From Halorubrum sp. Hd13 (GTDB lineage Archaea; Halobacteriota; Halobacteria; Halobacteriales; Haloferacaceae): 64,000 nt of DNA. This document shows positions 50,356 to 59,563 of the stretch, in pieces. Within the stretch, counting starts at the first letter, position 1, and each line of letters starts with the position of its first letter. The stretch spans positions 18,747 through 82,746 of the forward strand of contig NZ_NHOY01000025.1 in NCBI RefSeq assembly GCF_002252755.1, in the 5' to 3' direction. The position numbers and the translations under genes were made by a program. The notes under the pieces are model-generated. The model saw only the letters and a program-made list of their open reading frames with translations. It was not told the origin of the DNA and searched no databases.

Positions 50356-51462
50356 TCACGGCGTTCGCTCCGGGCCGAGCGCGTATATCTCCCGCGTCCG
50401 TTCGGCGATCCGGTCCCATTCGAGCCGCCGAGACACCTCGCGGTTCCGCCGCCCCATCTCCCGGAGCCGCTCGCGGTCGTCGATCGCGCTCCGAAGCGCC
50501 TCCTCGAGCCCCTCGGGGTCCTCGGGGTCGTAGAGGTGGCCGCCCTGGGGGCCGACTAACTCCGGGAGACACCCGATCGACGGCACCACGACGGCGCGAC
50601 CGAACGTCATCGCGAGGACCGCACTCCCGGAGGTGAGCACCGAGTCGAACGGGAGCGTCACCGCGTCCGAGGCGCGCATGTACACCTGTATCTCGTCTTC
50701 CGGCACGTATTCGAGCACGACGCGCACCCGCTCGTCGCCGCCGGCGGCCGCGCGCACGCGGGCCTCGATCTCCTCGTTCCACGGGTTTCCGACGACGAGG
50801 AGCCGCGCGTCCCCGGAAAGCCGTTTGAACGTCTCGATCAGCTCCGGCACGCGCTTGTACGGCCGTATCAGCCCGAAGAAAGTGATAACCGGAACGTCAG
50901 GGGGGAGGTCGAGCCGTTCGCGCGCCGCCGACTCGGAGACCTCGTCCGCGTAGACGCCCGCGAAGTTGCCGTGGGGAACGACGCGGACGCGATCCGAGAC
51001 CCGTTCGGGGAGCCGGTAGGTCTCCGCGACCGATTCGATCGCGTCTCCGCAGTGGACGACGATCCTGTCGACGAGTCGCGCTACTACGTGCCTGACCGCG
51101 AGTTCGCTGCGCGGAGCGGCCCGTTCGTGGTCCAGGAGGTTGTGGACAGTCCAGACGAGTCGGACTCCCAGCGCGCGCAGTACGACGAGTTCGAAAACGA
51201 GCCGTAACCCGAGCAACCCGACGAGAACGGACGGGAACCGACGGTTGGTGATGACGAATCGGTGGAGCCAATGGAGGTGAACGACGTCCGGAACCCCGTG
51301 GCGACGGACGCCCGCGAGCAGCGGAAACAGCCAGCCGACGCTCGTCGCCTCGACGTCGACGTCGCGGTCCTCCAACGCCGCGATCAGTTCGGACTGATAC
51401 GGGTTCGACTCCCTGTAATCTGGACACATCAACACCGTAATCGCGTCGTCGGGAGCGGTCAT
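50356..51462 (-). CDS. GT4 family glycosyltransferase
   Basis: A 368-residue GT-B enzyme: N-terminal DVVHLHWLHRFVITNRRF and LVWTVHNLLDHE, then the GT4 domain with VVPHGNFAGVYADE, VITFFGLIRPYKRVPELIE and the donor site SDAVTLPFDSVLTSGSAVL. The LHWLH and TVHN motifs are typical of a GT4 branch common in surface polysaccharide loci. The ATG at 51462 overlaps an 11-codon leader ORF (ATGA), which argues against the GTG two codons upstream. It adds a sugar on the cytoplasmic face; donor unknown. Confidence 0.9.
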   Translation of the reverse strand: MTAPDDAITVLMCPDYRESNPYQSELIAALEDRDVDVEATSVGWLFPLLAGVRRHGVPDVVHLHWLHRFVITNRRFPSVLVGLLGLRLVFELVVLRALGVRLVWTVHNLLDHERAAPRSELAVRHVVARLVDRIVVHCGDAIESVAETYRLPERVSDRVRVVPHGNFAGVYADEVSESAARERLDLPPDVPVITFFGLIRPYKRVPELIETFKRLSGDARLLVVGNPWNEEIEARVRAAAGGDERVRVVLEYVPEDEIQVYMRASDAVTLPFDSVLTSGSAVLAMTFGRAVVVPSIGCLPELVGPQGGHLYDPEDPEGLEEALRSAIDDRERLREMGRRNREVSRRLEWDRIAERTREIYALGPERTP

Positions 51463-51494
51463 CGACACCGCCCGGTCGTTTTCGGTGACGTCAT
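51459..51494 (-). CDS. Leader ORF before the GT4 gene (11 codons)
   Basis: Encodes MTSPKTTGRCR. Its ATG is exactly 26 nt from TAACAA and its TGA overlaps the GT4 ATG. Confidence 0.38.
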   Translation of the reverse strand: MTSPKTTGRCR

Positions 51495-51520
51495 GACCCC
51501 CACGAGACCGACCACTGACA

Positions 51521-51526
51521 TTGTTA
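51521..51526 (-). promoter_or_regulatory. TAACAA promoter element of the GT4 unit
   Basis: The minus strand reads AGCCCATAACAATGTCAG, sharing CCCATAACAAT with the AsnB-like promoter; 26 nt precede the leader ATG. Confidence 0.5.
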
Positions 51527-51703
51527 TGGGCTTTTGAACGGCCGGCGTTCGCGATCCCGGTCGCGACTCGGCGTTACGACTCGCGTCAGGCGGAGCGTCG
51601 ACGCGTCGGCGGCGGGACAGACGGTGTCCGAGAACACGGGTCGAGCGGGACGCCCCTCGTTTATCATGTATCTACTCTTAACAAACGCCGGCGAACGTTC
51701 CGT

Positions 51704-52837
51704 ATGGAGTTCCGCCACGAGCGAATCGATGATTCCCCTCCGTGCGGCCGACTCGGGTGCTGTCTCACGCCCGATCTCACGGGCAACGGACGTCCCGACG
51801 TGCTCGTCTGTGGGATGGGTGCCAAGAAGCCCGTGAACGTGCTTGGCAAGCGGATCATAACCCGGTACCTGCCGGTCGTCGGCGAGGCGATCAAACGCTC
51901 GGAATCCAACGTGTTCTGGTACGAGAATCCCGGCTGGGAGCGCCACGACATCGCTCGCGTCCCCGACCTCTCGATCGGCGGATCGATCGGCGACATCGAC
52001 GGCGACGGGGATCCGGAGCTGGTGATCGGGGAGAACGCCGGGAGCAATCTTTACTGGTTCGATATCCCGTCGGACCCGCGTCGGACCTGGCGCCGTCACC
52101 TGATCACCGACGACTTCCGGAAGTACCACGACACGGCCGTCGCCGACGTCGACGACGACGGCGACCCCGAGGTCGTCGTCCTCTCGCAGCAGAGCGAGAC
52201 GGTCTGTTACTACGACGTTCCGGACGATCCGAGCGTCTCCCCGTGGCCCGACGACCACCGACACGTGATCGCCGAGAACCTACACGTCGAGGGCGTCGCC
52301 GTAACCGATCTCGACGGCGACGGGGTCACCGAACTCGTCGCGGGACCGAACGTCTTCCGGCGGAACGGATCCGTCGATGACTGGGACCGCGACCGCCTCG
52401 GCGACGACTGGCAGTGGACCCGGGTCGCCGTCGCGGACCTCGACGACGACGACGAGCTGGAGATCGCCTTGACCGAGGGGGACCTCCCGTATCAGGGCGA
52501 CCGACGGGGCCGACTCGGGGTGTTCGATCCGCCGGATTGGTCCGTACAGACGCTCGACGACGACCTGTACAACCCGCACACGGTCCAGGCCGCCGACTTC
52601 GACGGCGACGGCCGACCGGACCTGCTCGTCGCCGAGATGGGACTGGACGGCGGGGAAGTCCCCCGGATGTTCGTCTACCGGAACACGACGGAGGGGTTCG
52701 AGCGCGTCGAGATCGACCGCGGCGTCGCGACGCACGAAGCGAAGGCGGTCGACCTCACCGGTGACGGCTCGCTCGATATCGTCGGGAAATCGTACAGTCC
52801 CGACTGTCACGTCGACGTCTGGTATCGGCGGGACTGA
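51704..52837 (+). CDS. FG-GAP/VCBS repeat beta-propeller protein
   Basis: A 377-residue protein with about seven calcium-binding DxDxDG-type repeats: PDLTGNGRPDVL, GDIDGDGDPELV, ADVDDDGDPEVV, TDLDGDGVTELV, ADLDDDDELEIA, ADFDGDGRPDLL and VDLTGDGSLDIV. The spacing fits a seven-bladed propeller. No signal peptide is seen after the chosen ATG at 51704 (MEFRHERIDDSPP), so export is uncertain. Such propellers bind carbohydrates or proteins; placement suggests a glycan-related role. TTAACAA lies 20 nt before the ATG. Confidence 0.83.
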   Translation: MEFRHERIDDSPPCGRLGCCLTPDLTGNGRPDVLVCGMGAKKPVNVLGKRIITRYLPVVGEAIKRSESNVFWYENPGWERHDIARVPDLSIGGSIGDIDGDGDPELVIGENAGSNLYWFDIPSDPRRTWRRHLITDDFRKYHDTAVADVDDDGDPEVVVLSQQSETVCYYDVPDDPSVSPWPDDHRHVIAENLHVEGVAVTDLDGDGVTELVAGPNVFRRNGSVDDWDRDRLGDDWQWTRVAVADLDDDDELEIALTEGDLPYQGDRRGRLGVFDPPDWSVQTLDDDLYNPHTVQAADFDGDGRPDLLVAEMGLDGGEVPRMFVYRNTTEGFERVEIDRGVATHEAKAVDLTGDGSLDIVGKSYSPDCHVDVWYRRD

Positions 52838-52930
52838 TTCCTTCGGCGCCCGCTCCGCGCATAAGACGACCGCCGCGAGCGACGTCGCGTCCGCAGCCGT
52901 GATTACGCCGGAGTGTCCCCGGATCTCCCT

Positions 52931-53917
52931 TCAGAGGTCCACGTAGCCGAGGTCCGATAGCCGATTCCGTACGACGGACCCGTCGATGTCCTCGTTCTCT
53001 CTGGGCGGCTCCGATTCGATCCGACGGCGGGCGCTCCCCTCGACGACGAGCCACGGCACCCTCCGCAGGCCGTCGACGTCCGTCTGTAACGGATAGCCGT
53101 ACCGTTTCCCGTCCAGGGGAGCGATCCGCTCGCCGATCAGGTTCCCGTGGTCCGAGGTGACGACGGTCCGCCCCTCGGTTCCGCCGACGAGCTCCTCGAC
53201 GTGGGGGAGGACCAACTCCAAGTTCTCGTCGTAGGCGGTTCGAACGGTCTCCTCGTCGAGTTCGCCCGCCGAGGCGAGAGTCCACACCGTCGGGTCGTCG
53301 CGGGAGGACTCGCCCTCCTCGACCAGCCGCTTCGTCCACTCGATCCCCGAGTGGGCGATCGCTTCGCCGGTCTCTCCGAGAAACGGGTAGTGCGGCTGCA
53401 TGAAGTGGGTGAGGACGCGCTTGTTCGGATACGCCTCTCGCGCCGCACGCGTCGCCTCGACCACCGCTTCGGGCCAGACGGTGCGTCGGTCCTCGTCCCA
53501 GCGGTCCTCCCAGACGTCGACCACCGCGTGGAAGACCCCGTCGAGACCGACGTGTCGATACATCGGGTTGGCAGTGACGTACACCGTGTCGAAACGGCGC
53601 TCGCCCGCGAAGGTCCGTTCGAGGAACTCCGGCGTCGCCGACCCCACGGAGATCCGCGGCTCGAGTTCGCCGGGGAGCGAGTGAAGCCGCTCGAACTGGT
53701 CGTATCGACAGGCGTCGAGGATGATGAGGTCGTCCCAGTCCGCCTCCGTGATCCGGGTCGCGCCGCCCTTCGCCTCTTACTTGACTCGATTCAGCGCCTG
53801 TATCCCGTCTGACAGCGTACTCCCGATCATCGACGGGCCGTGGACGCGTCCCTTTCGGAGGAGCGTCCCGACGCCGTCTTCGCGGACGATCCTGAGCGCT
53901 CGACGAGCCAGCCGCAT
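52931..53917 (-). pseudogene. AlkP-superfamily gene interrupted by one in-frame TAA
   Basis: Minus-strand reading from ATG 53917 is open for 329 codons except for TAA at 53777-53779. Before the stop come 46 codons (MRLARRALRIVREDGVGTLL at the start, QALNRVK at the end). After it the frame continues EAKGGATRITEADWDDLIIL, then DACRYDQFERL and VYVTANPMYRHV, parallel to the 45024-45941 paralogue (DACRYDAFERL, VYVTANPQFYRV). Metal motifs (VVTSDHGNLIGER) survive downstream. A GTG at 53647 could begin a truncated 238-residue protein without the first metal Asp. It is a recent nonsense allele, readthrough or a sequencing error. Confidence 0.75.
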
Positions 53918-54069
53918 CGGAGACCCTCACGCCGGCTACCCACTTGAGTAGGGACCGATGAATACCCCCGCCCGTGTCCGGTCGGGACGATATCTTCGTC
54001 GGATAATCATTTATACTGAAAATTGTTGATCAGTTAATGTAATCATATTCAAACCGATTCTCAACGCTC

Positions 54070-55002
54070 ATGGGACGAATGGCTTCGACGCCGACTTCAC
54101 TCTCCGACTCGGCCGCCCTCCTTCGCACCACCGCCGAAACCCTCCTGCAGCGGACCGTGTTCGATCCGCCCGCAGGCGAGCGTCTCACTCGACCGCTTTA
54201 CTGGGCCGTCGCACCGGCCATCTTCGAACGCCTTTCGCCGACGGACTTCGTCGACCGGGCGGCCGCTCCCAAGCAGTTCAAGATCGAACGCGTCGACCCA
54301 CGTCAAATTCGTCGGTTTACACCGCGAGTGTATCCCGCGTGGCACGACCGCGTGGCGTCATTTGGACGGGTCGAGAGCGGATGCTGGGACCGCCGGCCGT
54401 ACGACGAAACGCCGTCTCACGGCGGCCCGCCGATGGACCTGTACTACGCGGACCGAATCGAAGAGGGGTTGTTGTATCGGGCGATCGAGTCCCACTTCGT
54501 CGACGACGTTCCCTGGGAGCAGACGCGGTTCGTACAGCGCGTCATCGAATACCTCGAATACGGTCGGGAGAACGTCTGGCAAGGCTGTTCCTCACGAGAA
54601 GACGTCTTCGCCCGATGCCGTCGAGTCGAGGAAATCTACCGGAGTATGCGGCGTCGGGGCTGCCTCAGCTACCGGGAACTGATGCCGCCGAGTCGGCGTG
54701 AGGAGGGATTCCTCCGCTTTATGGAAAACGAGATCGTCGTCGATATCGGGCGAGGCGGTGAACTCCTGCTCGTAAGCGGGAAGCACCGGTACTCCATTGC
54801 GCGCGCGCTAGAACTCGACGAGATCCCCGTGACGTTCCTCGTGCGACACGCGAAGTGGATGGCGACCCGTCGTGCTATCGTCCACGGTACGGACCCCGAG
54901 CCGAACGGGTCGGTCGACGGTCACCCCGACCTGCGCGACCTCAACGAGAACGAGTCGATGACGGAGCGCGCGCGTCGAGCTCTCCCGCTCACGTCGGCGT
55001 GA
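54070..55002 (+). CDS. Glycan-locus protein with ParB-like C-terminal segment
   Basis: A 310-residue cytoplasmic protein. The C-terminal region ELLLVSGKHRYSIARALEL followed by DEIPVTFLVRH resembles the GxHR-type motif of ParB/sulfiredoxin-like domains. The rest (YWAVAPAIFERLSPTDF; DLYYADRIEEGLLYRAIESH) is not recognised. Related proteins appear beside glycosyltransferase genes in haloarchaea, but their function is not known to me. An AT-rich promoter (about 54001-54060) precedes it. Confidence 0.72.
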   Translation: MGRMASTPTSLSDSAALLRTTAETLLQRTVFDPPAGERLTRPLYWAVAPAIFERLSPTDFVDRAAAPKQFKIERVDPRQIRRFTPRVYPAWHDRVASFGRVESGCWDRRPYDETPSHGGPPMDLYYADRIEEGLLYRAIESHFVDDVPWEQTRFVQRVIEYLEYGRENVWQGCSSREDVFARCRRVEEIYRSMRRRGCLSYRELMPPSRREEGFLRFMENEIVVDIGRGGELLLVSGKHRYSIARALELDEIPVTFLVRHAKWMATRRAIVHGTDPEPNGSVDGHPDLRDLNENESMTERARRALPLTSA

Positions 55003-55423
55003 CTTCCGTGCGAGCGCCGCCCGCGAACGCGCTTCCCGTCGCCTAGCTGTCAGCTTCGCGCCTCCGCTGGCTTACGTATGAGCCGGGGCGACGGAGATGC
55101 GTCTCACCGTTTAAACAGGGACCCGGGCGCATAACACTGATTTGTTGGCACACAAACTGGTTATTCACTCGCGACCGGTATCCCTACTATATCGATAACG
55201 CGCACTGGTTATCAATCTAACGGGAGTCCGACGACCGTGCGGAGAAGCCGGTACCCGTGCGAAGGCGACCGCTCGCAGCGGCTGTTCCGCGGTGCTCCGT
55301 CGACGAGACCGAGGGGCGAATACGGCCGAATGCCGGACCGTCCCGCTCGGCATCCGTATCTGCGTACCGCTCCCGCGGTTATGCGCGATATAGTATTTTG
55401 AAGACGGGAGGGTACGATTTGCC
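55003..55423. other. Intergenic region upstream of the epimerase gene
   Basis: No supportable gene. AT-rich patches at 55140-55225 and a TATAGTATTTT box at about 55389-55399 lie before the epimerase ATG; the latter is the likely promoter. Confidence 0.4.
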
Positions 55424-56362
55424 ATGCAAAACGAGCGCGTGCTTGTCACCGGTGGTGCCGGGTTCATCGGATCGAACCTGGCGAACGCTCTGGCGACGGA
55501 CAACGAAGTCATCGCCCTCGACAACGGCTACCTCGGCACGCCGGCGAATCTCGACAGCGACGTCCGCTACGAGGAACGCGACGTACTCGACGACGACCTG
55601 CCGACCGACGTCGACGTCGTGTTCCACCTCGCCGCTCGCTCCTCGTACGCGATGCACGAGGACGACGCAGTGGGCGGGGCGGCGGTCAACGTCGACGGCT
55701 TCGTGAACGTCGCCGAACAGGCGCGTCAGAGCGGCTGTGACACGGTGGTCTACGCGTCGACGTCGTCCATCTACGGGAGTCAGACGGAGCCGTGTCCCGA
55801 GGATATGCCGGTCACCGTCAACACCGCGTACGAGGCCTCGAAACTGTCCAGAGAGCGGTACGGGGAGTACTTCTCGAATCATTACGGGATGTCGATGGCC
55901 GGGATGCGCTTCTTCTCCGTCTATCAGGGGTACCGCGGTGCCGAGGAACACAAAGGGGAGTACGCCAACGTAATCGCCCAGTTCGCCGACGACGTCGCTC
56001 ACGGTCGGTCGCCGGAGCTGTACGGGGACGGAACGCAAACGCGCGATTTCACTCACGTCGACGATATCGTCCGCGGACTGATCGACGCCGGCACCTACGG
56101 GCTTGACGGCGTGTACAACCTCGGGACCGGGGAGGCGTACTCCTTCAACACGGTCGTCGACCGGATAAACGACGTGTTGGGGACGGACGTCGAGCCGGTG
56201 TACGTCGAAAACCCGATTCCCGAGGACGTGTACGTGAGCCACACCTGCGCGGACTGTTCGAAGATCCGCGAGGCCACGGGCTGGGAACCTCAGATCGGCT
56301 TCGAGTCGGGGACACGACGAGTGTGTTCACCGTATCTGGCGTCGACGAACTCCGACGACTGA
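55424..56362 (+). CDS. NAD-dependent epimerase/dehydratase (UDP-sugar 4-epimerase-like, SDR)
   Basis: A 312-residue extended-SDR enzyme. The NAD-binding motif is VLVTGGAGFIGSNLANAL. The catalytic Ser/Thr lies in VYASTSSIYG and the YxxxK in TAYEASKLSRERYG. TRDFTHVDDIVRGLIDAG and GVYNLGTGEAYSFNTVVD are typical of UDP-glucose/GlcNAc 4-epimerases. It probably interconverts or modifies a UDP-sugar for the glycan. The exact reaction (4-epimerase or dehydratase) cannot be fixed. Confidence 0.9.
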   Translation: MQNERVLVTGGAGFIGSNLANALATDNEVIALDNGYLGTPANLDSDVRYEERDVLDDDLPTDVDVVFHLAARSSYAMHEDDAVGGAAVNVDGFVNVAEQARQSGCDTVVYASTSSIYGSQTEPCPEDMPVTVNTAYEASKLSRERYGEYFSNHYGMSMAGMRFFSVYQGYRGAEEHKGEYANVIAQFADDVAHGRSPELYGDGTQTRDFTHVDDIVRGLIDAGTYGLDGVYNLGTGEAYSFNTVVDRINDVLGTDVEPVYVENPIPEDVYVSHTCADCSKIREATGWEPQIGFESGTRRVCSPYLASTNSDD

Positions 56363-56400
56363 CCGCCGCGAGGCGGCGCCGGTGTGGTACTCATCGGCGT

Positions 56401-56453
56401 GGTACTACGTGAGTAGTACCGACTCGATTGACATGCCACACACGTCGACAGAA
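56401..56453. promoter_or_regulatory. Perfect 8-bp palindrome and conserved block (second copy)
   Basis: GGTACTAC-GTGA-GTAGTACC (56401-56420) is a perfect inverted repeat, followed by CTCGATTGACATGCCA and CACGTCGACA. It matches 16241-16290 upstream of the intact HalOD1 gene, although the gene that follows here has decayed. Confidence 0.6.
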
Positions 56454-56486
56454 GCGCAATACCCATTCGACCGTTTGTTCTATTTG

Positions 56487-56660
56487 GGCAAACGTCACCG
56501 GACGCGGCCGACGACCGCTGTGACACGCCGTCACGACCGCCGCGGACGGACGGGGTAGGCGACAGGAACGGATCGACGAGCGGCTCCGCGACGCGATCGA
56601 TGCGGAGTCGATGGCACACCTCGTCGGTCAGGCACACCGTTCCGACTCGGTGAGGGGCTC
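56487..56660 (+). pseudogene. Decayed HalOD1 gene (paralogue of 16331-16576)
   Basis: Reading from 56569 gives RIDERLRDAIDAESMAHLV and then GQAHRSDSV, matching RIDDRLYDVLDVESLARLV and EQAQRSDSM of the intact gene. Upstream the frame meets a TAG (around 56554) and indels; downstream homology stops after the SDSV segment and the C-terminal strands are missing. The upstream palindrome is still conserved. It converges on wecC as the intact copy converges on the wecB-like gene. Confidence 0.7.
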
Positions 56661-56796
56661 TGTCCCTCGGGGGGGACGGACGCATCGCCACCGCGATCAG
56701 ACCGCACGGGCGAGCGCGTCGGACCGGCTCGCGACCGGGATCGACCCGTACGGCAGACGCGCCCACACACACTCGCGACCGGGATCGGACGGTGGC

Positions 56797-58086
56797 TCAG
56801 ATGCGACGGGCGGAGAACCCGGCGTCGCGCCACCGCCGTAATCGCAGTATCTGTTTCGTATCTACCACGTTCGGCGTCGACATCCGCTCGCGGAGCGCAC
56901 GCGGATCGAGGGTCTCGAACTCGTCGTGATCGGCCGTGATCACGAGCGCGTCCGCTCCCGAGACGGCGGTGTCGAAGTCCGTCAGCTCGATCGACGGGTC
57001 CTCGACGTGCGGGTCGTGAACGACGACGCGCGGACCGTCCGGGCGCTCGCCGTCGGCCGCGGCTAGCGGGGTCTTCGGGCCTTCGCGTAACTCTCTCGCG
57101 AGCGCCAGTCCGGGGCTCTTTCGCGTGTCGTCGACGTTCCCCTTGTACGCGGCCCCGAGCACGGCGATCTTCGCCCCGTCGAGGTCGCCGAGGAGCTCTC
57201 GGAGAAGCTCGATGACGAAGGCGCTCATACCGTCGTTGACTCTCCTGGCGGTCGGGACCAGATCCAGCGAGTCGGATCCCACTCCCAGGAACCACGGGTC
57301 GATGGGGAGACAGTGTCCACCGACGCCGGGGCCGGGACTGAGCAGATCGACCCGCGGATGTCCGTTCGCGAGGTCGATCGCCTCTCGGGTGTCGACGTCG
57401 TAGTCGTGCGCGATACGTGCCGTCTCGTTCGCGAAGGCGATGTTCACGTCCCTGAACGTGTTCTGTATGAGCTTGACGAACTCCGCCGTCGTCGGGTCCT
57501 CAGCCGTCCGAATCGCTCCGTCGACGAAGGAGTCGTACAGCTCGACGGCGGGCTCGGTCGACTCCGGACCGATACCGCCGACGATACGGTTGTTCTCGCG
57601 GAGCTCCGCGAGGATGTTCCCCGGGAGAACCGTCTCGGGACAGTGCGCGAGTCCGAAATCGGTCCCGGCCTCGAGTCCCGACTCCTCGAGGACGGGCCGC
57701 ACTCGCTCCTCGGTCGTCCCCGGCGGAACCGTCGACTCCAGGATCACGGTGTCGCCCTCGCGGAGCACCTCAGCGACCGCGTCCGTGGCCGCGTGGACGT
57801 ACTCGAGTCCCGGGCGGCGCGTCTCCTCGTCGAACGGCGTCGGGACGCAGATGAGGTGGTACTGGGCCTCCGTGATCTCGTCCGCGGCGGTCAACCGTCC
57901 CGACTCGACCGCCTGTCTGAGGAGCTCGTCGAGGCCCGGTTCGTCGATCTGTACGTCCGCGTTCCGGACGCTGTCACGCACCGCCCGATCGGTGTCGTAG
58001 CCGGCCACCTCGTGGCCGCTGTTCGCGAGCACCGCGGCCGTCGGCAGCCCGATGTATCCCAAGCCGTGAACGCAGACCCGGCTCAT
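56797..58086 (-). CDS. wecC: UDP-N-acetyl-D-mannosamine dehydrogenase (WecC-like)
   Basis: A 429-residue nucleotide-sugar dehydrogenase that oxidises UDP-ManNAc to UDP-ManNAcA with two NAD+. Motifs: RVCVHGLGYIGLPTAAVLA, ICVPTPFDEE, VILESTVPPGTTEERV, CPETVLPGNILAEL, LIQNTFRDVNIAFANE, and the catalytic Cys in PGPGVGGHCLPIDPWFL. The C-terminal domain has VLGAAYKGNVDDTRKSPGL. The combination with wecB directly upstream (ATGA overlap at 58083-58086) makes the ManNAc series more likely than GlcA or GalNAcA. Confidence 0.93.
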   Translation of the reverse strand: MSRVCVHGLGYIGLPTAAVLANSGHEVAGYDTDRAVRDSVRNADVQIDEPGLDELLRQAVESGRLTAADEITEAQYHLICVPTPFDEETRRPGLEYVHAATDAVAEVLREGDTVILESTVPPGTTEERVRPVLEESGLEAGTDFGLAHCPETVLPGNILAELRENNRIVGGIGPESTEPAVELYDSFVDGAIRTAEDPTTAEFVKLIQNTFRDVNIAFANETARIAHDYDVDTREAIDLANGHPRVDLLSPGPGVGGHCLPIDPWFLGVGSDSLDLVPTARRVNDGMSAFVIELLRELLGDLDGAKIAVLGAAYKGNVDDTRKSPGLALARELREGPKTPLAAADGERPDGPRVVVHDPHVEDPSIELTDFDTAVSGADALVITADHDEFETLDPRALRERMSTPNVVDTKQILRLRRWRDAGFSARRI

Positions 58087-59186
58087 CGAACCACCTCGTC
58101 GATCTCCGTGCTCACCGGAAGCGCGCGGAGTATCCGCGCCGCAGCCCCTCCGTCGCCGTACGGGTTCTCCCACGCGCCGTCCGTGTCGAGCGCCTCGGTC
58201 ACCGCGCGCCGGATGCGGTCCGGATCGCACGAACTGAGTCGGTTCGCTCCGGCGTGTATCGTCTCCGGTCGCTCCGTGTTGTCCCGCATCGTCACGCACG
58301 GAACCCCGAGGACGCACGCCTCCTCCTGGACGCCCCCCGAGTCGGTGAGCACGGCCGCCGACGCGGAGAGCAGTCGGACGAAATCCAGGTAATCCTGCGG
58401 GTCGACCGTCCGAACGGGGGCCGGAACGTCGATCCCGAACTCCTCTATCTTGCCGCGAGCCCGGGGATGGATCGGGTACACGACCTCCAGTCCGTGCTCT
58501 CGCCCGGCGCCGGCGGCGCCGTCGAGGAGCGACCGGAACCGGTCGGGGTCGTCGACGTTCTCCTGTCTGTGTGCGGTCATGAGGAGGTACCCCCCCGTCG
58601 CGAGCCCGAGGTCGTCGAGCACCGTGGCCTCCCGTCGCGCGACGTCGCGGATCCGTTCGAGGGCGTCGACGACCGTGTTTCCGGTCACGGTGATCCGGTG
58701 TTCCGGGACGCCCTCGCGAACGAGGTACTTCTCGCTCTTCTCCGTCGGTGCGAACAGGTGATCGGCGACGTGATCGACTATCACTCGGTTCGTCTCCTCC
58801 GGCATCGATCGGTCGAAGCTCCTGAGTCCGGCCTCGACGTGGGCGATCTCGGGATCCATTTTGCTGGCGGCGAGGGCGCCCGCGAGCGCGCTGTTCGTGT
58901 CGCCCTGCACGACGACGATGTCGGGGTCGACGTCCGTGACGACTCGCTCGACGCCGCGCAGCATCTCTCCGGTCTGCTCGCCGTGCGGGCCCGAACCGAC
59001 ACCGAGGTTGACCTCGGGCTCCGCCAGGCCGAGACGGTCGAAAAACACGCTGTCGAGCCGCTCCGAGTAGTGCTGTCCCGTGTGGATCACGGCGTGGTCC
59101 ACGCCGTGCCGGTCGCAACTGCGAATCACCGGTGAGAGCTTGATGATCTCGGGTCTGGTTCCGAGAACGAACGCGACTTCTGTCAT
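58083..59186 (-). CDS. wecB: UDP-N-acetylglucosamine 2-epimerase (non-hydrolysing)
   Basis: A 367-residue enzyme that interconverts UDP-GlcNAc and UDP-ManNAc. All hallmarks are intact: GTRPEIIKLSPVI (9-21), HTGQHYSE, VVQGDTNSALAG, HVEAGLRSFDR, MPEETNRVIVDHVAD, TAHRQENVDD (His206, Glu209), YPIHPRAR (His240) and TDSGGVQEEA. It is the functional partner of wecC. The degenerate paralogue at 16608-17711 aligns without gaps. Its ATG overlaps the stop of a 67-codon ORF (ATGA). Confidence 0.95.
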   Translation of the reverse strand: MTEVAFVLGTRPEIIKLSPVIRSCDRHGVDHAVIHTGQHYSERLDSVFFDRLGLAEPEVNLGVGSGPHGEQTGEMLRGVERVVTDVDPDIVVVQGDTNSALAGALAASKMDPEIAHVEAGLRSFDRSMPEETNRVIVDHVADHLFAPTEKSEKYLVREGVPEHRITVTGNTVVDALERIRDVARREATVLDDLGLATGGYLLMTAHRQENVDDPDRFRSLLDGAAGAGREHGLEVVYPIHPRARGKIEEFGIDVPAPVRTVDPQDYLDFVRLLSASAAVLTDSGGVQEEACVLGVPCVTMRDNTERPETIHAGANRLSSCDPDRIRRAVTEALDTDGAWENPYGDGGAAARILRALPVSTEIDEVVR

Positions 59187-59386
59187 CGGCGGACCACCGC
59201 CGCGCGGTCGGCTGCGATCACGTCGCTCCGGACCGTACCGACCTCTCGGTCTACGGTGCCGGTCCGGTCGGAAGCGTCCGTCTCGGAACCGAAATCGCGG
59301 CTGTCGTCGATCGGCGGCTCGTCGTCCGAGGCGTCGAACCGCGCGCCGACCGGTAGGAGGAGATCTCCGAGGGCCGCGAACGCCAT
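59183..59386 (-). CDS. 67-residue ORF upstream of wecB, possible remnant of a GT2 C-terminus
   Basis: Begins MAFAALGDLLLPVGARFDAS, then is acidic and ends RAAVVRR, overlapping wecB by 4 nt. At the other wecB-like locus the gene in this position is a GT2 whose last helix and tail read GLLLVLFGTWLDVSENE. The LLL-x-G-x-D-x-S pattern and position suggest this ORF is what is left of a homologous GT2. Its ATG overlaps the preceding leader stop (TGATG). Confidence 0.4.
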   Translation of the reverse strand: MAFAALGDLLLPVGARFDASDDEPPIDDSRDFGSETDASDRTGTVDREVGTVRSDVIAADRAAVVRR

Positions 59387-59475
59387 CACTTCCCCCTTCC
59401 GCCGTCCGGACCGGGCTCAGTTCGATCGCAGTGAGAACGTCGACATCGGTCCGTTCGGGATCTACCGCGTCTCAT
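59386..59475 (-). CDS. Small basic leader ORF 2 of the wecB-wecC operon (29 codons)
   Basis: Contains MRRGRSRTDRCRRSHCDR and ends by overlapping the 67-codon ORF. It shares RTxRxRR with the corresponding leader at 18817-18915 and has the same place in the transcript. Confidence 0.35.
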   Translation of the reverse strand: MRRGRSRTDRCRRSHCDRTEPGPDGGRGK

Positions 59476-59537
59476 ACTTGTCCCTCCGTGTCGCGTTTCC
59501 CGGTCCGGATCCGCCCGCGGACTCGCCAGTGGAACAT
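59472..59537 (-). CDS. Leader ORF 1 of the wecB-wecC operon (21 codons)
   Basis: Starts MFHWRVRGRIRTGK. The ATG is exactly 26 nt after TAACAA and the TGA overlaps leader ORF 2 (ATGA). Confidence 0.35.
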   Translation of the reverse strand: MFHWRVRGRIRTGKRDTEGQV

Positions 59538-59563
59538 GCCGTGAGAGGAGTCTGACAGAGCTT

